Both the position numbers and the translations under genes were made by a program. Positions 7,565-16,241 of a DNA stretch of 39,350 nt are shown here, piece by piece. Every line of letters begins with the position of its first letter. Within the stretch, counting starts at the first letter, position 1. The notes beneath the pieces are model-generated. The model worked only from the letters and a program-made list of their open reading frames with translations, was not told the origin of the DNA and did not search any database. This DNA is from a bacterium. GTDB taxonomy: Bacteria; Margulisbacteria; Marinamargulisbacteria; JABGVJ01. The stretch spans positions 1 to 39,350 of the forward strand of contig JABGVJ010000077.1 in the NCBI GenBank assembly GCA_018646105.1. Direction: 5' to 3'.

Positions 7565-9198
7565 TGAAAACAAAGATGAAAACAAAATTTAAGATTGGAA
7601 TTATTTTTAGGGATGGGAAAATAGTTTTTACTAAAGCCGAAAGTGGCTTAAATAACTATTGTATTTGTGCTTATATATTTTTTCCTTTTAAAGAATCTTT
7701 AACGTATTTTGAAAATTTGGATAGTGCGTTAAGTAAAATACCTTTAAGTTTTTTTCGAAATAGTGAAATAAATTTTTTATTGCCTAGTGAGCATCTTCAA
7801 TATCAAAATGCACAGTTTCCTTTATTAAATAAAAAAGAATTTAAAATTGCTTTGCAAAATCAATTAGAAGATGTGTCGGTTTATTATTGGGATTATCTAA
7901 AGATTTGCACTATCAAATTGAAAGCGGAGTTGCCGTCTACTGAAGAAGAAGAGAATGCAGAGAATAGGAATTTGCTAAGAAATAAGGTTGTGATTGTAAA
8001 AGCTGAAAAAAAAATAATTGAGCATTATATAGATATTTTTGATAGGCATAAAGTTTATGTAAATAATGTGCTTAGTGATTTGAATATTATACACAATGTT
8101 TTTTCTTTGAAATTGGCTACAGAACAGCAGGTGAAGGGGAATAAGCTTTTATTAGATTTAGATGAGTCCTCGATGAAGATTTATATTTTTGAAGATAATA
8201 AATTGTTTTTTGACAGGCATGTACAGTGTGGGTATGCGGAACTTCGAGCTGCGATGTGTAAAAAAGTACAGCTTAAAAATAAAGAAGTAGAATTTGATGC
8301 TGCGGAAGTAGAAAAAGTATTTAAGACCAAAAACATTTTTTTGGATACAGAAGATGTGAAACCACTTTTTTTTCTAGCACGACCAGTTTTAGAAAAAATG
8401 GCGATTGAAATCCAAAAGTCAATGCATTTTCACTCCAAACAAATGACTGAAAAGGTTGTTTTTAATGATATATATTTGATGGGAGATTTTAATAAAATAA
8501 CTGATATAGAAATATTTTTTAAGAATCAGTTGAATATGGATGTGCGTTTTTTTACGGTAAAACCACAGATTTTTGAAAAAACAAAAAATAAATTGGATAA
8601 ATTGCAAGAAGATAAACTTTTGATGAGTGGGGTTGTAAGTTTAGGTGGGGTCGCAAGTAAAGAACATAAATTCATACTTTTACCTAGTTTCTATGTTTTA
8701 AAAAAACAAAGAAGGTTATTAATAAAAATAATTTTGCTTTGTTTTATAGGTTGGTCTTTTTTTGCCGGTTTATTAGTGACTATTTATAGTACCTATAATA
8801 ATTATCTAGAAAAAGAAATTGTGAAAAATGAACGTGTTTTGAAAACCTTGGTGACAAAACGAAATGAGTTGAAAGGTCAGAAAAGTTTGGAAAAGCTGAA
8901 GGTACAAGCTTTTCAGTTTATGGAAAAAATAAATAAGGATAAAAAGCCTTTGGAAAATTTATTTTATTTTTTGAATCAGTTGGATATTAAAGAAGTATTT
9001 TTGACTTCAATAAATATAGATAAAACAAATAATTTTGTTTTGGAAGGTAAAGTTTTAGGTTCTAAAGCGCAGCTATTGGTCACGGATTATATAGATAGGT
9101 TGAGTAAAGCACCGTATTGCAAGAATCTTAATTTTCAAATAGAAAAAGCAACTGATAATAAGTATGCAAGTTTTGTAATTAGAGCACAATTGAAATGA
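7564..9198 (+). CDS. pilM: PilM-PilN fusion (GspL-like) inner-membrane assembly protein
   Basis: About 544 residues from the ATG at 7564. The first 380 residues are a cytoplasmic actin-like PilM/GspL domain, recognisable by LLLDLDESSMKIYIF, a following RHVQCGYAELR segment and the late LMGDFNKI loop. One membrane helix lies near residues 386-409 (LLIKIILLCFIGWSFFAGLL). After it comes a coiled-coil-prone stretch and a small periplasmic domain (DIKEVFLTSINIDKTNNFVLEGKV cut short here) typical of PilN. In most type IV pilus operons PilM and PilN are separate genes. Joining them gives the layout of T2SS GspL. It should link the secretin sub-complex to the assembly ATPase. Ser/Gly motifs of the actin fold are weakly conserved, so nucleotide binding is uncertain. 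Confidence 0.8.
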   Translation: MKTKMKTKFKIGIIFRDGKIVFTKAESGLNNYCICAYIFFPFKESLTYFENLDSALSKIPLSFFRNSEINFLLPSEHLQYQNAQFPLLNKKEFKIALQNQLEDVSVYYWDYLKICTIKLKAELPSTEEEENAENRNLLRNKVVIVKAEKKIIEHYIDIFDRHKVYVNNVLSDLNIIHNVFSLKLATEQQVKGNKLLLDLDESSMKIYIFEDNKLFFDRHVQCGYAELRAAMCKKVQLKNKEVEFDAAEVEKVFKTKNIFLDTEDVKPLFFLARPVLEKMAIEIQKSMHFHSKQMTEKVVFNDIYLMGDFNKITDIEIFFKNQLNMDVRFFTVKPQIFEKTKNKLDKLQEDKLLMSGVVSLGGVASKEHKFILLPSFYVLKKQRRLLIKIILLCFIGWSFFAGLLVTIYSTYNNYLEKEIVKNERVLKTLVTKRNELKGQKSLEKLKVQAFQFMEKINKDKKPLENLFYFLNQLDIKEVFLTSINIDKTNNFVLEGKVLGSKAQLLVTDYIDRLSKAPYCKNLNFQIEKATDNKYASFVIRAQLK

Positions 9199-9214
9199 GT
9201 TAGAGGGTAGATTA

Positions 9215-9820
9215 ATGGATTTGAATTTTATGGAAAATAATAATGATAACAACAATCATAAAAAGCGGTTTAATTTAAAGAAACAATTACGCCGTATTGA
9301 TTTACGTGTTTTTGTTTTATTATTAGTTACGTTGTTAGCGTCTTTTATATTTTTTACGGGGCGAGATTTTTTGCAATATCAAATTATTAAACAAAGTAAG
9401 TTGCAAAAAGTTTTTTCTAATAATATGAAACAGGTAGATAGAGTTTCTTCGGAGTTGCTTTTTTTTGACCAGTTAAAAGATAAAGACTTGGAAGCAAAGT
9501 TAAAACAACAGCAATTATTAGAATCTTTTGCGAGCGGTAATATTAATGTGCTTTTAAAGAAAATAGTGAAAGTATTACCTACGTATAAACTTATTTTAGT
9601 AAGTTTGACACATGGAGATATCCTGAAAATAGAAGATGATTTTTATAAAGTATCGGTGCAGATGGTTTTAAAAGGTACATATAGTAATTTAGGAGAATAC
9701 TTATTTTGTTTGGATGATTTACCTTTTTTATATCAGTTTGAGGGAGTTAATCTTAAAAGTAAGGATTTACGAGGGGAAATTTTGGAGATGAGTCTGGATT
9801 TACAAGTGTGGTATAAATAA
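9215..9820 (+). CDS. pilO: PilO/GspM-like inner-membrane protein
   Basis: A 201-residue bitopic protein. It has a basic Asn-rich cytoplasmic head (1-28), one membrane helix near 33-50 (VFVLLLVTLLASFIFF), a long coiled-coil-prone region (55-105) and a small alpha/beta periplasmic domain containing VSVQMVLKGTYSNLGEYL. That last motif is typical of PilO, where it forms part of the ferredoxin-like fold that pairs with PilN. Position directly after the PilM-PilN fusion and before the PilP-like gene supports the call. The ATG at 9215 has GAGGG (9203-9207) seven bases upstream. Confidence 0.8.
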   Translation: MDLNFMENNNDNNNHKKRFNLKKQLRRIDLRVFVLLLVTLLASFIFFTGRDFLQYQIIKQSKLQKVFSNNMKQVDRVSSELLFFDQLKDKDLEAKLKQQQLLESFASGNINVLLKKIVKVLPTYKLILVSLTHGDILKIEDDFYKVSVQMVLKGTYSNLGEYLFCLDDLPFLYQFEGVNLKSKDLRGEILEMSLDLQVWYK

Positions 9821-9825
9821 ATATA
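9809..9825 (+). promoter_or_regulatory. Possible extended -10 before leaderless pilP
   Basis: TGGTATAAA (9809-9817) and then seven bases to the ATG at 9825 repeats the spacing seen before pilM and miaB. It overlaps the last codons of pilO (Trp-Tyr-Lys-stop), so chance is a real alternative. Confidence 0.3.
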
Positions 9826-10163
9826 TGTTTAAAAAATATGTTTTGATTTTATTAGTGTTTTTATTGATGGGGCCGAGTGTTTTCGGAGCGGTAAGCCGTG
9901 TTTGGGAAAACAATCCTTTTTTTATACCTAGGGATATTTCGGCTGTGGATGAAGGTGTAATCAAGAAAACAGTGGCTAATAAAATCTTTGTTTTGCAGGG
10001 GATATGGAAACAAGGTAAGCTTTATAAAGCTATGATATCTGATAGAATTGTAACTACAGGCAGTACTTTTGTTGGATATGTGGTTTATAGTATTTCAGCT
10101 GATAAGGTGGTTTTAAAATTGGTAGAAACCGAAGTATTAGAGGTTTTGGAAATAAATGAGTAA
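9825..10163 (+). CDS. pilP: PilP/GspC homology-region-like periplasmic protein
   Basis: A 112-residue exported protein with signal peptide MFKKYVLILLVFLLMGPSVFGA. The mature part starts with a short NPFFIPRDI motif and then a single compact beta domain (FVLQGIWKQGKLYKAMIS, GSTFVGYVVYSISADKVVLK). This pattern matches the HR domain shared by PilP and GspC, which binds the N0 domain of the secretin and couples it to the inner-membrane PilN/PilO complex. PilP proteins are usually about 170 residues with a long linker; here the linker is nearly absent. There is no lipobox. The next gene, the secretin, starts inside its last codons (8-bp overlap). Confidence 0.75.
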   Translation: MFKKYVLILLVFLLMGPSVFGAVSRVWENNPFFIPRDISAVDEGVIKKTVANKIFVLQGIWKQGKLYKAMISDRIVTTGSTFVGYVVYSISADKVVLKLVETEVLEVLEINE

Positions 10164-11430
10164 TTCAATGAAAAAAATATATTTGATAGGTTTATGGCTA
10201 GTCATAGGATGTTTTTTATTTGTGGGTAACGTAAATGCTGAAGAAATTAAAGTAGTTGATAAAAAGGTTTTGTTGCAAAAAGCGTTAAAAAATTATAATA
10301 AAAATATTACGGCGAAATTTGTTAAAACAGATATTCAGACGATATTAAAATTTTTTGCAGTGGAATTTGGTTTGAATATTGTTTCTACACCAGAAGTAAT
10401 AGGTTCTTTGAGTTTTACAGTGAAAGATGTTGGGCCTTTTGATGCTTTTGATAGTGTTTTGACTGTTAATGGATATGATTGGAATTTGGAAAATAAGATT
10501 ATTAGAGTTTTTAAACAGAATCCGGTGAGAATTTTTTCTTTGAATTATGTTAAAGCTGTGGAAATAGCTTCTGCTGTGCGGAATTTGGTTTCTGAAAGTG
10601 GGAAGATAAGTATTAACCCGGAGACTAATATTTTAATTATTAAAGATGCTGCGTCTAATTTGAAGAGTATTTCGAAATTAATAAAAGATTTGGATCAACC
10701 GCCAAGACAGGTTTTAGTAGAAGTAAAGGTTTTGGAATTGCAAAAAGATTTTTCTCGGACTACAGGTATTAATCTGGCTTACGAAAGGTCCGCGGATAAT
10801 TATGTTAAAAGTAATGGGTTTGCTAGTACACCTGGAGATAGTTCTAAAGGAATGTTTGTAAAAGTTTTAAGCGGTGATTTGTCAGCAATAGTTAATGCGG
10901 TAGAGTCTAACTCTAAAGTTAATTTTTTGGCGCAACCTAAGCTTTTAGTTTTAAATCATAAAAAAGCGACGATCAATACTGGACGTAAGTTGGGGTATAA
11001 GACTTATCTGGAATCTTCAAGTGGGACTGTTTCTGAAGTGGTTAATTTTTTAAATATAGGGACAACATTGACTTTTACGCCGCATATTTCGGAAGATAAT
11101 CATATTTTAATGGAGATTAAGCCTACGATTTCTGATGGCGAAATTAATGCTAGTCAGTTGCCGGAAGAGTCTTTGACAGAAACAGAGACTTCGGTAATGG
11201 TTAGGGATGGTCAAACTATTTTGATTGGTGGTTTGATTAGAAATAAAAAGAATAAAACGGTTAATGCGGTGCCTTTTATTTCTGATGTGCCTTTTATTGG
11301 TATGTTATTTAGAAAAGACACGATTACGAATGAGAAAGTAGAAACAGTGATTTTAATTACGCCTTATATCGTAACTCCGGAAATGTTATTAGAAACAGTC
11401 CCAATGTTAGATGAATTGGAGAATCAATGA
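10156..11430 (+). CDS. pilQ: Secretin PilQ/GspD, compact form
   Basis: A 424-residue outer-membrane secretin. Signal peptide to about residue 28 (GNVNA/EE). An STN/N0-like domain spans about 50-118 (VKTDIQTILKFFAVEFGLNIV). An N1 domain spans about 124-185 (NYVKAVEIASAVRNLV, ISINPETNILIIKD). The secretin pore domain spans about 240-408 with the family motif LIGGLIRNKK and VPFISDVPFIGMLFR. It lacks the AMIN domains of proteobacterial PilQ and the extra N domains of GspD, and there is no S-domain. It would form the outer-membrane exit channel. The start at 10156 overlaps pilP; the ATG at 10168 is an alternative that still gives a complete signal peptide. The glycosyltransferase gene overlaps its stop (ATGA). 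Confidence 0.92.
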   Translation: MSNSMKKIYLIGLWLVIGCFLFVGNVNAEEIKVVDKKVLLQKALKNYNKNITAKFVKTDIQTILKFFAVEFGLNIVSTPEVIGSLSFTVKDVGPFDAFDSVLTVNGYDWNLENKIIRVFKQNPVRIFSLNYVKAVEIASAVRNLVSESGKISINPETNILIIKDAASNLKSISKLIKDLDQPPRQVLVEVKVLELQKDFSRTTGINLAYERSADNYVKSNGFASTPGDSSKGMFVKVLSGDLSAIVNAVESNSKVNFLAQPKLLVLNHKKATINTGRKLGYKTYLESSSGTVSEVVNFLNIGTTLTFTPHISEDNHILMEIKPTISDGEINASQLPEESLTETETSVMVRDGQTILIGGLIRNKKNKTVNAVPFISDVPFIGMLFRKDTITNEKVETVILITPYIVTPEMLLETVPMLDELENQ

Positions 11431-12590
11431 AAATAGCTGTTTTTACGGATACGTATCTACCTCAAATTAATGGCGTGGTGACTAGTACGGTTACTTTCGT
11501 GCGAGAATTTGAAAAAATGGGGCATGAGGTGTTGATTATTGCGCCACAGCTCAAAGGGGCAAAAGAGTCTACTTCTAAAGTTTGGCGTTTGCCAGCTTTT
11601 CCGTTTCCTTTTCAACCTGAATATAATATTGTGGCGCCAATATCCAAAGAATTAGTCACGTTTAAAAGTTTGAAAATAGATTTAATTCATGCGCAAACCC
11701 CATTTTCGATGGGGCTGTTAGCTTTATATTTTGGTAAAAGGTTTAAGATACCGGTAGTGCATACTTATCATACTTTTTTTGTGGAGTATGCTCATTATGT
11801 GCCAGTGTTGCCGCAGCGTTTGGTCAAAGAATTAGCAAAATTCAAGTGGTTTTGTAATAGTTGTGAGTATTTGGTGGTGCCAACTAAAAGAATGGCGGAA
11901 AAATTGCCGGAATATGGAATTGAAACACCTATGCAAGTGATACCTACGGGTATAGATTTGGCAGAGATTAGAAAGAGTACAGCTAAAGAAGTAAAGGAAT
12001 TTAGAGCAGTTTATGATATTGCTCCAAATAAAAAAGTTTTGATTTTTGTGGGTAGGATAGGTAAAGAAAAAAATGTTTTTTTCCTTTTAGATAGTTTTGT
12101 TAAAATTTTAAAAAAAGTACCTAATACGGTTTTATTTATTGCTGGTGATGGGCCGGAAAGAGAACATTTGGAGAGAAAAGCTAGAGAGTTAGGCGTTTTT
12201 GAAAATATTATTTTTGCCGGATACGTGGACCATCAGAAAATTTTTGTAGCTTTTAAAATGGCGGATGTTTTTGTTTTCCCATCTAAAACAGAAACTCAAG
12301 GTTTGGTGTTATTGGAAGGTTTAGCCGCAGGTACGCCAGGAGTGTGTATTGATGCTATGGGCGTGGCAGATATTTTGAAAGGAAGTAAAGGTGGGTTTTT
12401 AACCGCCGATGATTTAACCGTTTATAGTGAAAAAGTGATCGAATTACTGAACAATAAAAATGTGTATGAACAGAAAAAAACAGAAGCTTTAGACGTGGCT
12501 CAGAAATTCTGTGCGGAGGGGTTGGCGCAGAAAATGATAAAGGTTTATCAAAAAGCTATTCTAATTAAAAAAGGAGATAAAAAAAGATGA
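11427..12590 (+). CDS. GT4-family glycosyltransferase
   Basis: A 387-residue GT-B glycosyltransferase. The N-terminal acceptor domain begins MKIAVFTDTYLPQINGVVTS, with the Gly-Val loop typical of GT4 enzymes that act on lipid acceptors (diacylglycerol glucosyltransferases, phosphatidylinositol mannosyltransferases). The C-terminal donor domain has FVGRIGKEKN and the EX7E-type motif ETQGLVLLEGLAAGTPG. It probably makes a membrane glycolipid or a surface glycan. Its start overlaps the secretin stop by 4 bp, so it is co-transcribed with the pilus genes. Pilin glycosylation is possible, but the family more often acts on lipids. Confidence 0.85.
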   Translation: MKIAVFTDTYLPQINGVVTSTVTFVREFEKMGHEVLIIAPQLKGAKESTSKVWRLPAFPFPFQPEYNIVAPISKELVTFKSLKIDLIHAQTPFSMGLLALYFGKRFKIPVVHTYHTFFVEYAHYVPVLPQRLVKELAKFKWFCNSCEYLVVPTKRMAEKLPEYGIETPMQVIPTGIDLAEIRKSTAKEVKEFRAVYDIAPNKKVLIFVGRIGKEKNVFFLLDSFVKILKKVPNTVLFIAGDGPEREHLERKARELGVFENIIFAGYVDHQKIFVAFKMADVFVFPSKTETQGLVLLEGLAAGTPGVCIDAMGVADILKGSKGGFLTADDLTVYSEKVIELLNNKNVYEQKKTEALDVAQKFCAEGLAQKMIKVYQKAILIKKGDKKR

Positions 12591-13303
12591 AGGTTTCTAT
12601 AATTGTACCAGCATATAATGAGGAAAAAAGTATTGCTAAAACTTTGGCTAGTTTGCAAAAGCAAACTTATAAAGATTATGAATTATTGGTTGTGGATAAT
12701 AATAGTAAAGATAAAACCGGGGAAATTGCTAGAAAATATAGTGAAAAAGTTTTTTTGGAAACAGAAAAAGGATATATTAATGCGGTTAATAGAGGCGTAA
12801 AAGAATCAACCGGAGAAATTATAACTTTTTGTGACGCAGATTCTATTTATCCTAGTGAGTGGTTGGGGAAAGTAGTACAAGAGTTTAGTAAAGATAAAGA
12901 TGCCGTGGTAGTTTATGGTAGTGCGTCTACACACGATGCTAGTTTTTTAATGAATATGGTAAATAGTTTTTTTTATACTTTGTTTTTGAGGATATCTAGG
13001 TTATTTGGGTTAGACAATACTTCTGGTTTTAATTTTGCTTTTAAAAAAGAAGCTTTTTTGAAAGTAGGGGGCTATGACCCTAAATATAAAAAAATGAGTC
13101 CGGATATAGAGCTTGGTAAAAGATTGAAAAAAGAAGGACGGATTATATTTAATCCTAGTATTAAGGTACAGTCTTCTTTTAGACGATTTCAGGATGGTGG
13201 TACTTTTAAAACTTCCTGGATGTTTTTAAAAAGTTGGTGGGCCATGCTGATTGGGAAAACGCCAGATGTTAGTTATGATGAATATAATAAAGAAATCAGA
13301 TAA
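12587..13303 (+). CDS. GT2-family glycosyltransferase
   Basis: A 238-residue GT-A enzyme. It begins MKVSIIVPAYNEEKSIAKTL and has the nucleotide-binding VVDNNSKDKTGEIA region, the metal-binding CDADS and a C-terminal GGYDPKYKKMSPDIELGKRL segment containing the catalytic-base region. There is one hydrophobic stretch near 120-140 but no clear export signal, so it acts at the cytoplasmic face of the membrane. AAAGGAG precedes the ATG. It overlaps the preceding glycosyltransferase by 4 bp; the two probably act on the same glycan or lipid. The acceptor is unknown. Confidence 0.85.
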   Translation: MKVSIIVPAYNEEKSIAKTLASLQKQTYKDYELLVVDNNSKDKTGEIARKYSEKVFLETEKGYINAVNRGVKESTGEIITFCDADSIYPSEWLGKVVQEFSKDKDAVVVYGSASTHDASFLMNMVNSFFYTLFLRISRLFGLDNTSGFNFAFKKEAFLKVGGYDPKYKKMSPDIELGKRLKKEGRIIFNPSIKVQSSFRRFQDGGTFKTSWMFLKSWWAMLIGKTPDVSYDEYNKEIR

Positions 13304-13333
13304 AAATATTTAGTGGTAAGAAAAAGGTAGGGT

Positions 13334-14314
13334 ATGAAAAAAGTCTTTTTTTTAATTTTTTTCTTGTTGGTTTTGAGTAGCATATATGCTGCGGAAAAAC
13401 CTTTTGAAAAAGTTACTTTTGTACCTCAATGGGTGCCACAAGCACAGTTTGCCGGCTATTATGTAGCCTTGGAAAAAGGAATCTATAAGAAGTATGGTAT
13501 AGATGTTGAGATTGTCCAAGGCGGCCCCCGAGTTTCGCCAATAGAATATTTGAAAGATAAGAAAACGGATTTTGCAACTATGTGGTTGGCGTCAGCAATC
13601 CAAGAACGTGATCGTGGTGTAAAACTAGTAAATATCGCGCAAATTATTCAAAGATCATCTTTAATGTTTATAGCCAAGAGAACGAGTGGTATACAGGTGC
13701 CCGCTGATATGAATGGAAAAAAAGTGGGTATTTGGCCAGATGTTTTTAAGATTCAACCAGAAGCTTTTTTTCAAAAGTATGGATTGAAAGTTAAAAAAAT
13801 CCCACAATCTTTTTCGATTAATTTGTTTTTACATGGAGGCGTAGATGTGGTTTTGGCTATGTGGTATAACGAATACCATTTAATTTTGAATGCTGGATAT
13901 GATCCTGAAGATTTAAATACTTTTTTCTTTTATGATTACGGTTTAAATTTTCCGGAAGACGGGATTTATGTTTTGGAAGAAACGTTTAAAGCTAAACCGG
14001 AATTATGTAAAGCTTTTGTAAAAGCTTCTTTAGAAGGATGGCAGTATGCATTTGAGAATAAAAAAGAAGCTGTGAAGATCATTCTTAAATATCAGAAAAA
14101 GGCTAATATTCCTGCGAATAGTGTTCATCAGAAATGGATGTTGACGGTGATGGAAAGTATTATAAACGGCAATAAAAAGAAGCATAAATATGGTGTATTG
14201 AATAAAGAAGATTATGATAGAGTGATAAAAATTTTGAAAGAAGAAGCTTTGATAAAGAAGGTATTTGAATTTAAAGATTTTTATAAAGGGTTAGATACAT
14301 ATGTTCAGAAATAG
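13334..14314 (+). CDS. NMT1/THI5-like periplasmic binding protein (orphan)
   Basis: A 326-residue exported protein with signal peptide MKKVFFLIFFLLVLSSIYA. The fold is that of SsuA/THI5-like binding proteins: FVPQWVPQAQFAGYYVALEKG near residues 28-50 (quoted parts only), then YGIDVEIVQGGP, a KKVGIWPD segment and a C-terminal helix bundle. Members bind small molecules such as sulfonates, nitrate or pyrimidine thiamine precursors. The usual ATPase and permease genes are missing. Instead its last 14 bases overlap the start of a sensor phosphatase gene, so a role in presenting a ligand to that sensor is the best inference. Transport with components encoded elsewhere is the alternative. Its ligand cannot be predicted. 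Confidence 0.85.
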   Translation: MKKVFFLIFFLLVLSSIYAAEKPFEKVTFVPQWVPQAQFAGYYVALEKGIYKKYGIDVEIVQGGPRVSPIEYLKDKKTDFATMWLASAIQERDRGVKLVNIAQIIQRSSLMFIAKRTSGIQVPADMNGKKVGIWPDVFKIQPEAFFQKYGLKVKKIPQSFSINLFLHGGVDVVLAMWYNEYHLILNAGYDPEDLNTFFFYDYGLNFPEDGIYVLEETFKAKPELCKAFVKASLEGWQYAFENKKEAVKIILKYQKKANIPANSVHQKWMLTVMESIINGNKKKHKYGVLNKEDYDRVIKILKEEALIKKVFEFKDFYKGLDTYVQK

Positions 14315-16241
14315 AGGTTTAGCATTTAGGCTTTCTTTTTTGGTTTTGGTGAGCTGTGCTTTTATTTTTGTTTTTATTATTGGTTATAACTATATTGTTA
14401 CCAGAAAAATTTTAATTGATGATTTAAGAGAATCTGCGCAAAATAAAGCTTTTGTGGTGGCTAATGCGATAGAAAAATCTTTGTCACAAGTAGCTTCTTT
14501 TCCAGAGCATATTGCTTATTTTATGGAAAGTGAAACTGAATTTGAAGAAGAAGAGATTTTAGGGCTTTTGTCTTCTGTTTTAACTAATAATCCCAATGTT
14601 TATGGCTCGACGATTGCCTTTGCTCCTTATGCTTTTGATCAACAGAAATTATATTATGCTCCTTATTATTATCGCGATGGAGATGACATTAAGTTTAAGT
14701 ATTTGGGAGGAAGCGATTATGATTATTTTTATATGGATTGGTTTCAGATACCTCAAGAATTAGGTGTTAAAATATGGACTGATCCTTATTATGATGAAAG
14801 TGGCGGGGAAATTTTGATGGCAACAGTTTCTGTGCCTTTTTATCAAAAAAAGGGAACAGAAAAAAAATTTCTAGGTGTTATTACCGCGGATATTTCTTTG
14901 GGTTTTTTGCAAAATACAGTTACGTCTTTGCGTATAGGTAAGACAGACTATGGTTTTATTATTTCTAAAAATGGGGTTTTTATGTCTTATCCTGATAAAA
15001 ATTTTATTATGAATGAAACTATTTTTGCTGTAGCTGAATTAAAGAAAGATAAGTTGTTGCGTAAAGTTGGAAAAGCGATGATTAGAGGTGAGTATGGCTT
15101 TTCTAATATGAATAGTTTTGTACGTAATGAAAAAGGATGGTTGGTATATGTTCCATTGAGTAGCAGTGGCTGGTCTTTGGGTATTTTTATATCTAATACA
15201 GAATTGATGGCGGAAATAACAAATTTAACGGAGATTGTAATTTTAATTGGTTTGTTAGGTTTTGCTTTGCTTTTAGTCGTGATTGTTTTGATTGCTAGAT
15301 CTATAACAGGACCCATTAGAAAATTGGTGGAAAAAACCGGAAATATTTCTAAAGGAGATTTTAATTTTGAGTTAAAGCCTATTGAAAGAACAGATGAAGT
15401 AGGAAAGCTTACTAGTTCTTTTATTATGATGAGGAATTCTTTGAAAAAGTATATTAAGGAATTAAAAGCTACGACGGCTGCTAAAGAAAGAATGGAAAGT
15501 GAATTGAAAATTGCGCATGATATTCAAATGGGTATTTTGCCTAAAGCTTTTATGCCAAGTGAGAAAATGCCGTTTTCTTTATGGGCGCTATTAGAGCCAG
15601 CAAAAGAAGTGGGCGGGGATTTGTATGACTATTTTATGATAGATGAAGAGAATTTTTGTTTTGTGCTAGGGGATGTGTCTGGAAAAGGAGTTCCTGCGGC
15701 ATTGTTGATGGCTGTGACTATGACGTTGATTAAGTCTTTGGCTAAAGTCAGTAAGGATCCGGCAGACATTATGGCTAAGGTGAATGATGAATTAGCTAAG
15801 GAAAATGATGCCTGTATGTTTGTAACTACTTTTTGTGGGATATTGAATATGAAAACCGGGAAAGTGGTTTATGCTAATGCAGGGCATAATCCTCCTTTGA
15901 TGATAAAAAAAGGCCAAAAGGTAGAATATTTAAAGCTGGCGAAAGGGCCGGCGGTAGGTGTGCTGGAAAATATAGAGTATAAAAAGGAAAGTTTAATTTT
16001 AAAGCCAGGAGATGCTATTTATATGTATACCGATGGAGTTACCGAAGCTTTTAATGATCGAGATGAAGAGTTTTCGGAAAAGCGTTTGTTAGAAACGATA
16101 GAATTATATCGGGATGAAGAAGCTAAAGATTTGCTCAGAAAAACTTTGCAGGTAGTGCATGATTTTAGTCAAGGGGTTCCTCAATCGGATGATATTACGA
16201 TGTTGGTTTTAAAATATAGTGGTGGTATTATAAAAAAATGA
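14301..16241 (+). CDS. Membrane sensor PP2C phosphatase (dCACHE-HAMP-SpoIIE), RsbU-type
   Basis: A 646-residue transmembrane phosphatase. TM1 lies near 10-30. A periplasmic dCACHE domain spans about 45-285, with YMDWFQIP, WTDPYYDESGGEILMATVSV and GVITADISL. TM2 is near 308-332, a HAMP domain follows (ITGPIRKLVEKTGNISKGDF), then a short coiled coil containing IAHDIQMGILPK, the usual RsbU-type linker. The PP2C core has EVGGDLYDYF, GDVSGKGVPAALL, YTDGVTEAF and QSDDITMLVL, so all metal-binding Asp motifs are present. These enzymes dephosphorylate STAS-domain antagonists in partner-switch pathways. It is coupled by a 14-bp overlap to the binding protein upstream and by ATGA to the stand-alone sensor gene. 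No STAS or kinase partner lies nearby. Confidence 0.9.
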   Translation: MFRNRGLAFRLSFLVLVSCAFIFVFIIGYNYIVTRKILIDDLRESAQNKAFVVANAIEKSLSQVASFPEHIAYFMESETEFEEEEILGLLSSVLTNNPNVYGSTIAFAPYAFDQQKLYYAPYYYRDGDDIKFKYLGGSDYDYFYMDWFQIPQELGVKIWTDPYYDESGGEILMATVSVPFYQKKGTEKKFLGVITADISLGFLQNTVTSLRIGKTDYGFIISKNGVFMSYPDKNFIMNETIFAVAELKKDKLLRKVGKAMIRGEYGFSNMNSFVRNEKGWLVYVPLSSSGWSLGIFISNTELMAEITNLTEIVILIGLLGFALLLVVIVLIARSITGPIRKLVEKTGNISKGDFNFELKPIERTDEVGKLTSSFIMMRNSLKKYIKELKATTAAKERMESELKIAHDIQMGILPKAFMPSEKMPFSLWALLEPAKEVGGDLYDYFMIDEENFCFVLGDVSGKGVPAALLMAVTMTLIKSLAKVSKDPADIMAKVNDELAKENDACMFVTTFCGILNMKTGKVVYANAGHNPPLMIKKGQKVEYLKLAKGPAVGVLENIEYKKESLILKPGDAIYMYTDGVTEAFNDRDEEFSEKRLLETIELYRDEEAKDLLRKTLQVVHDFSQGVPQSDDITMLVLKYSGGIIKK

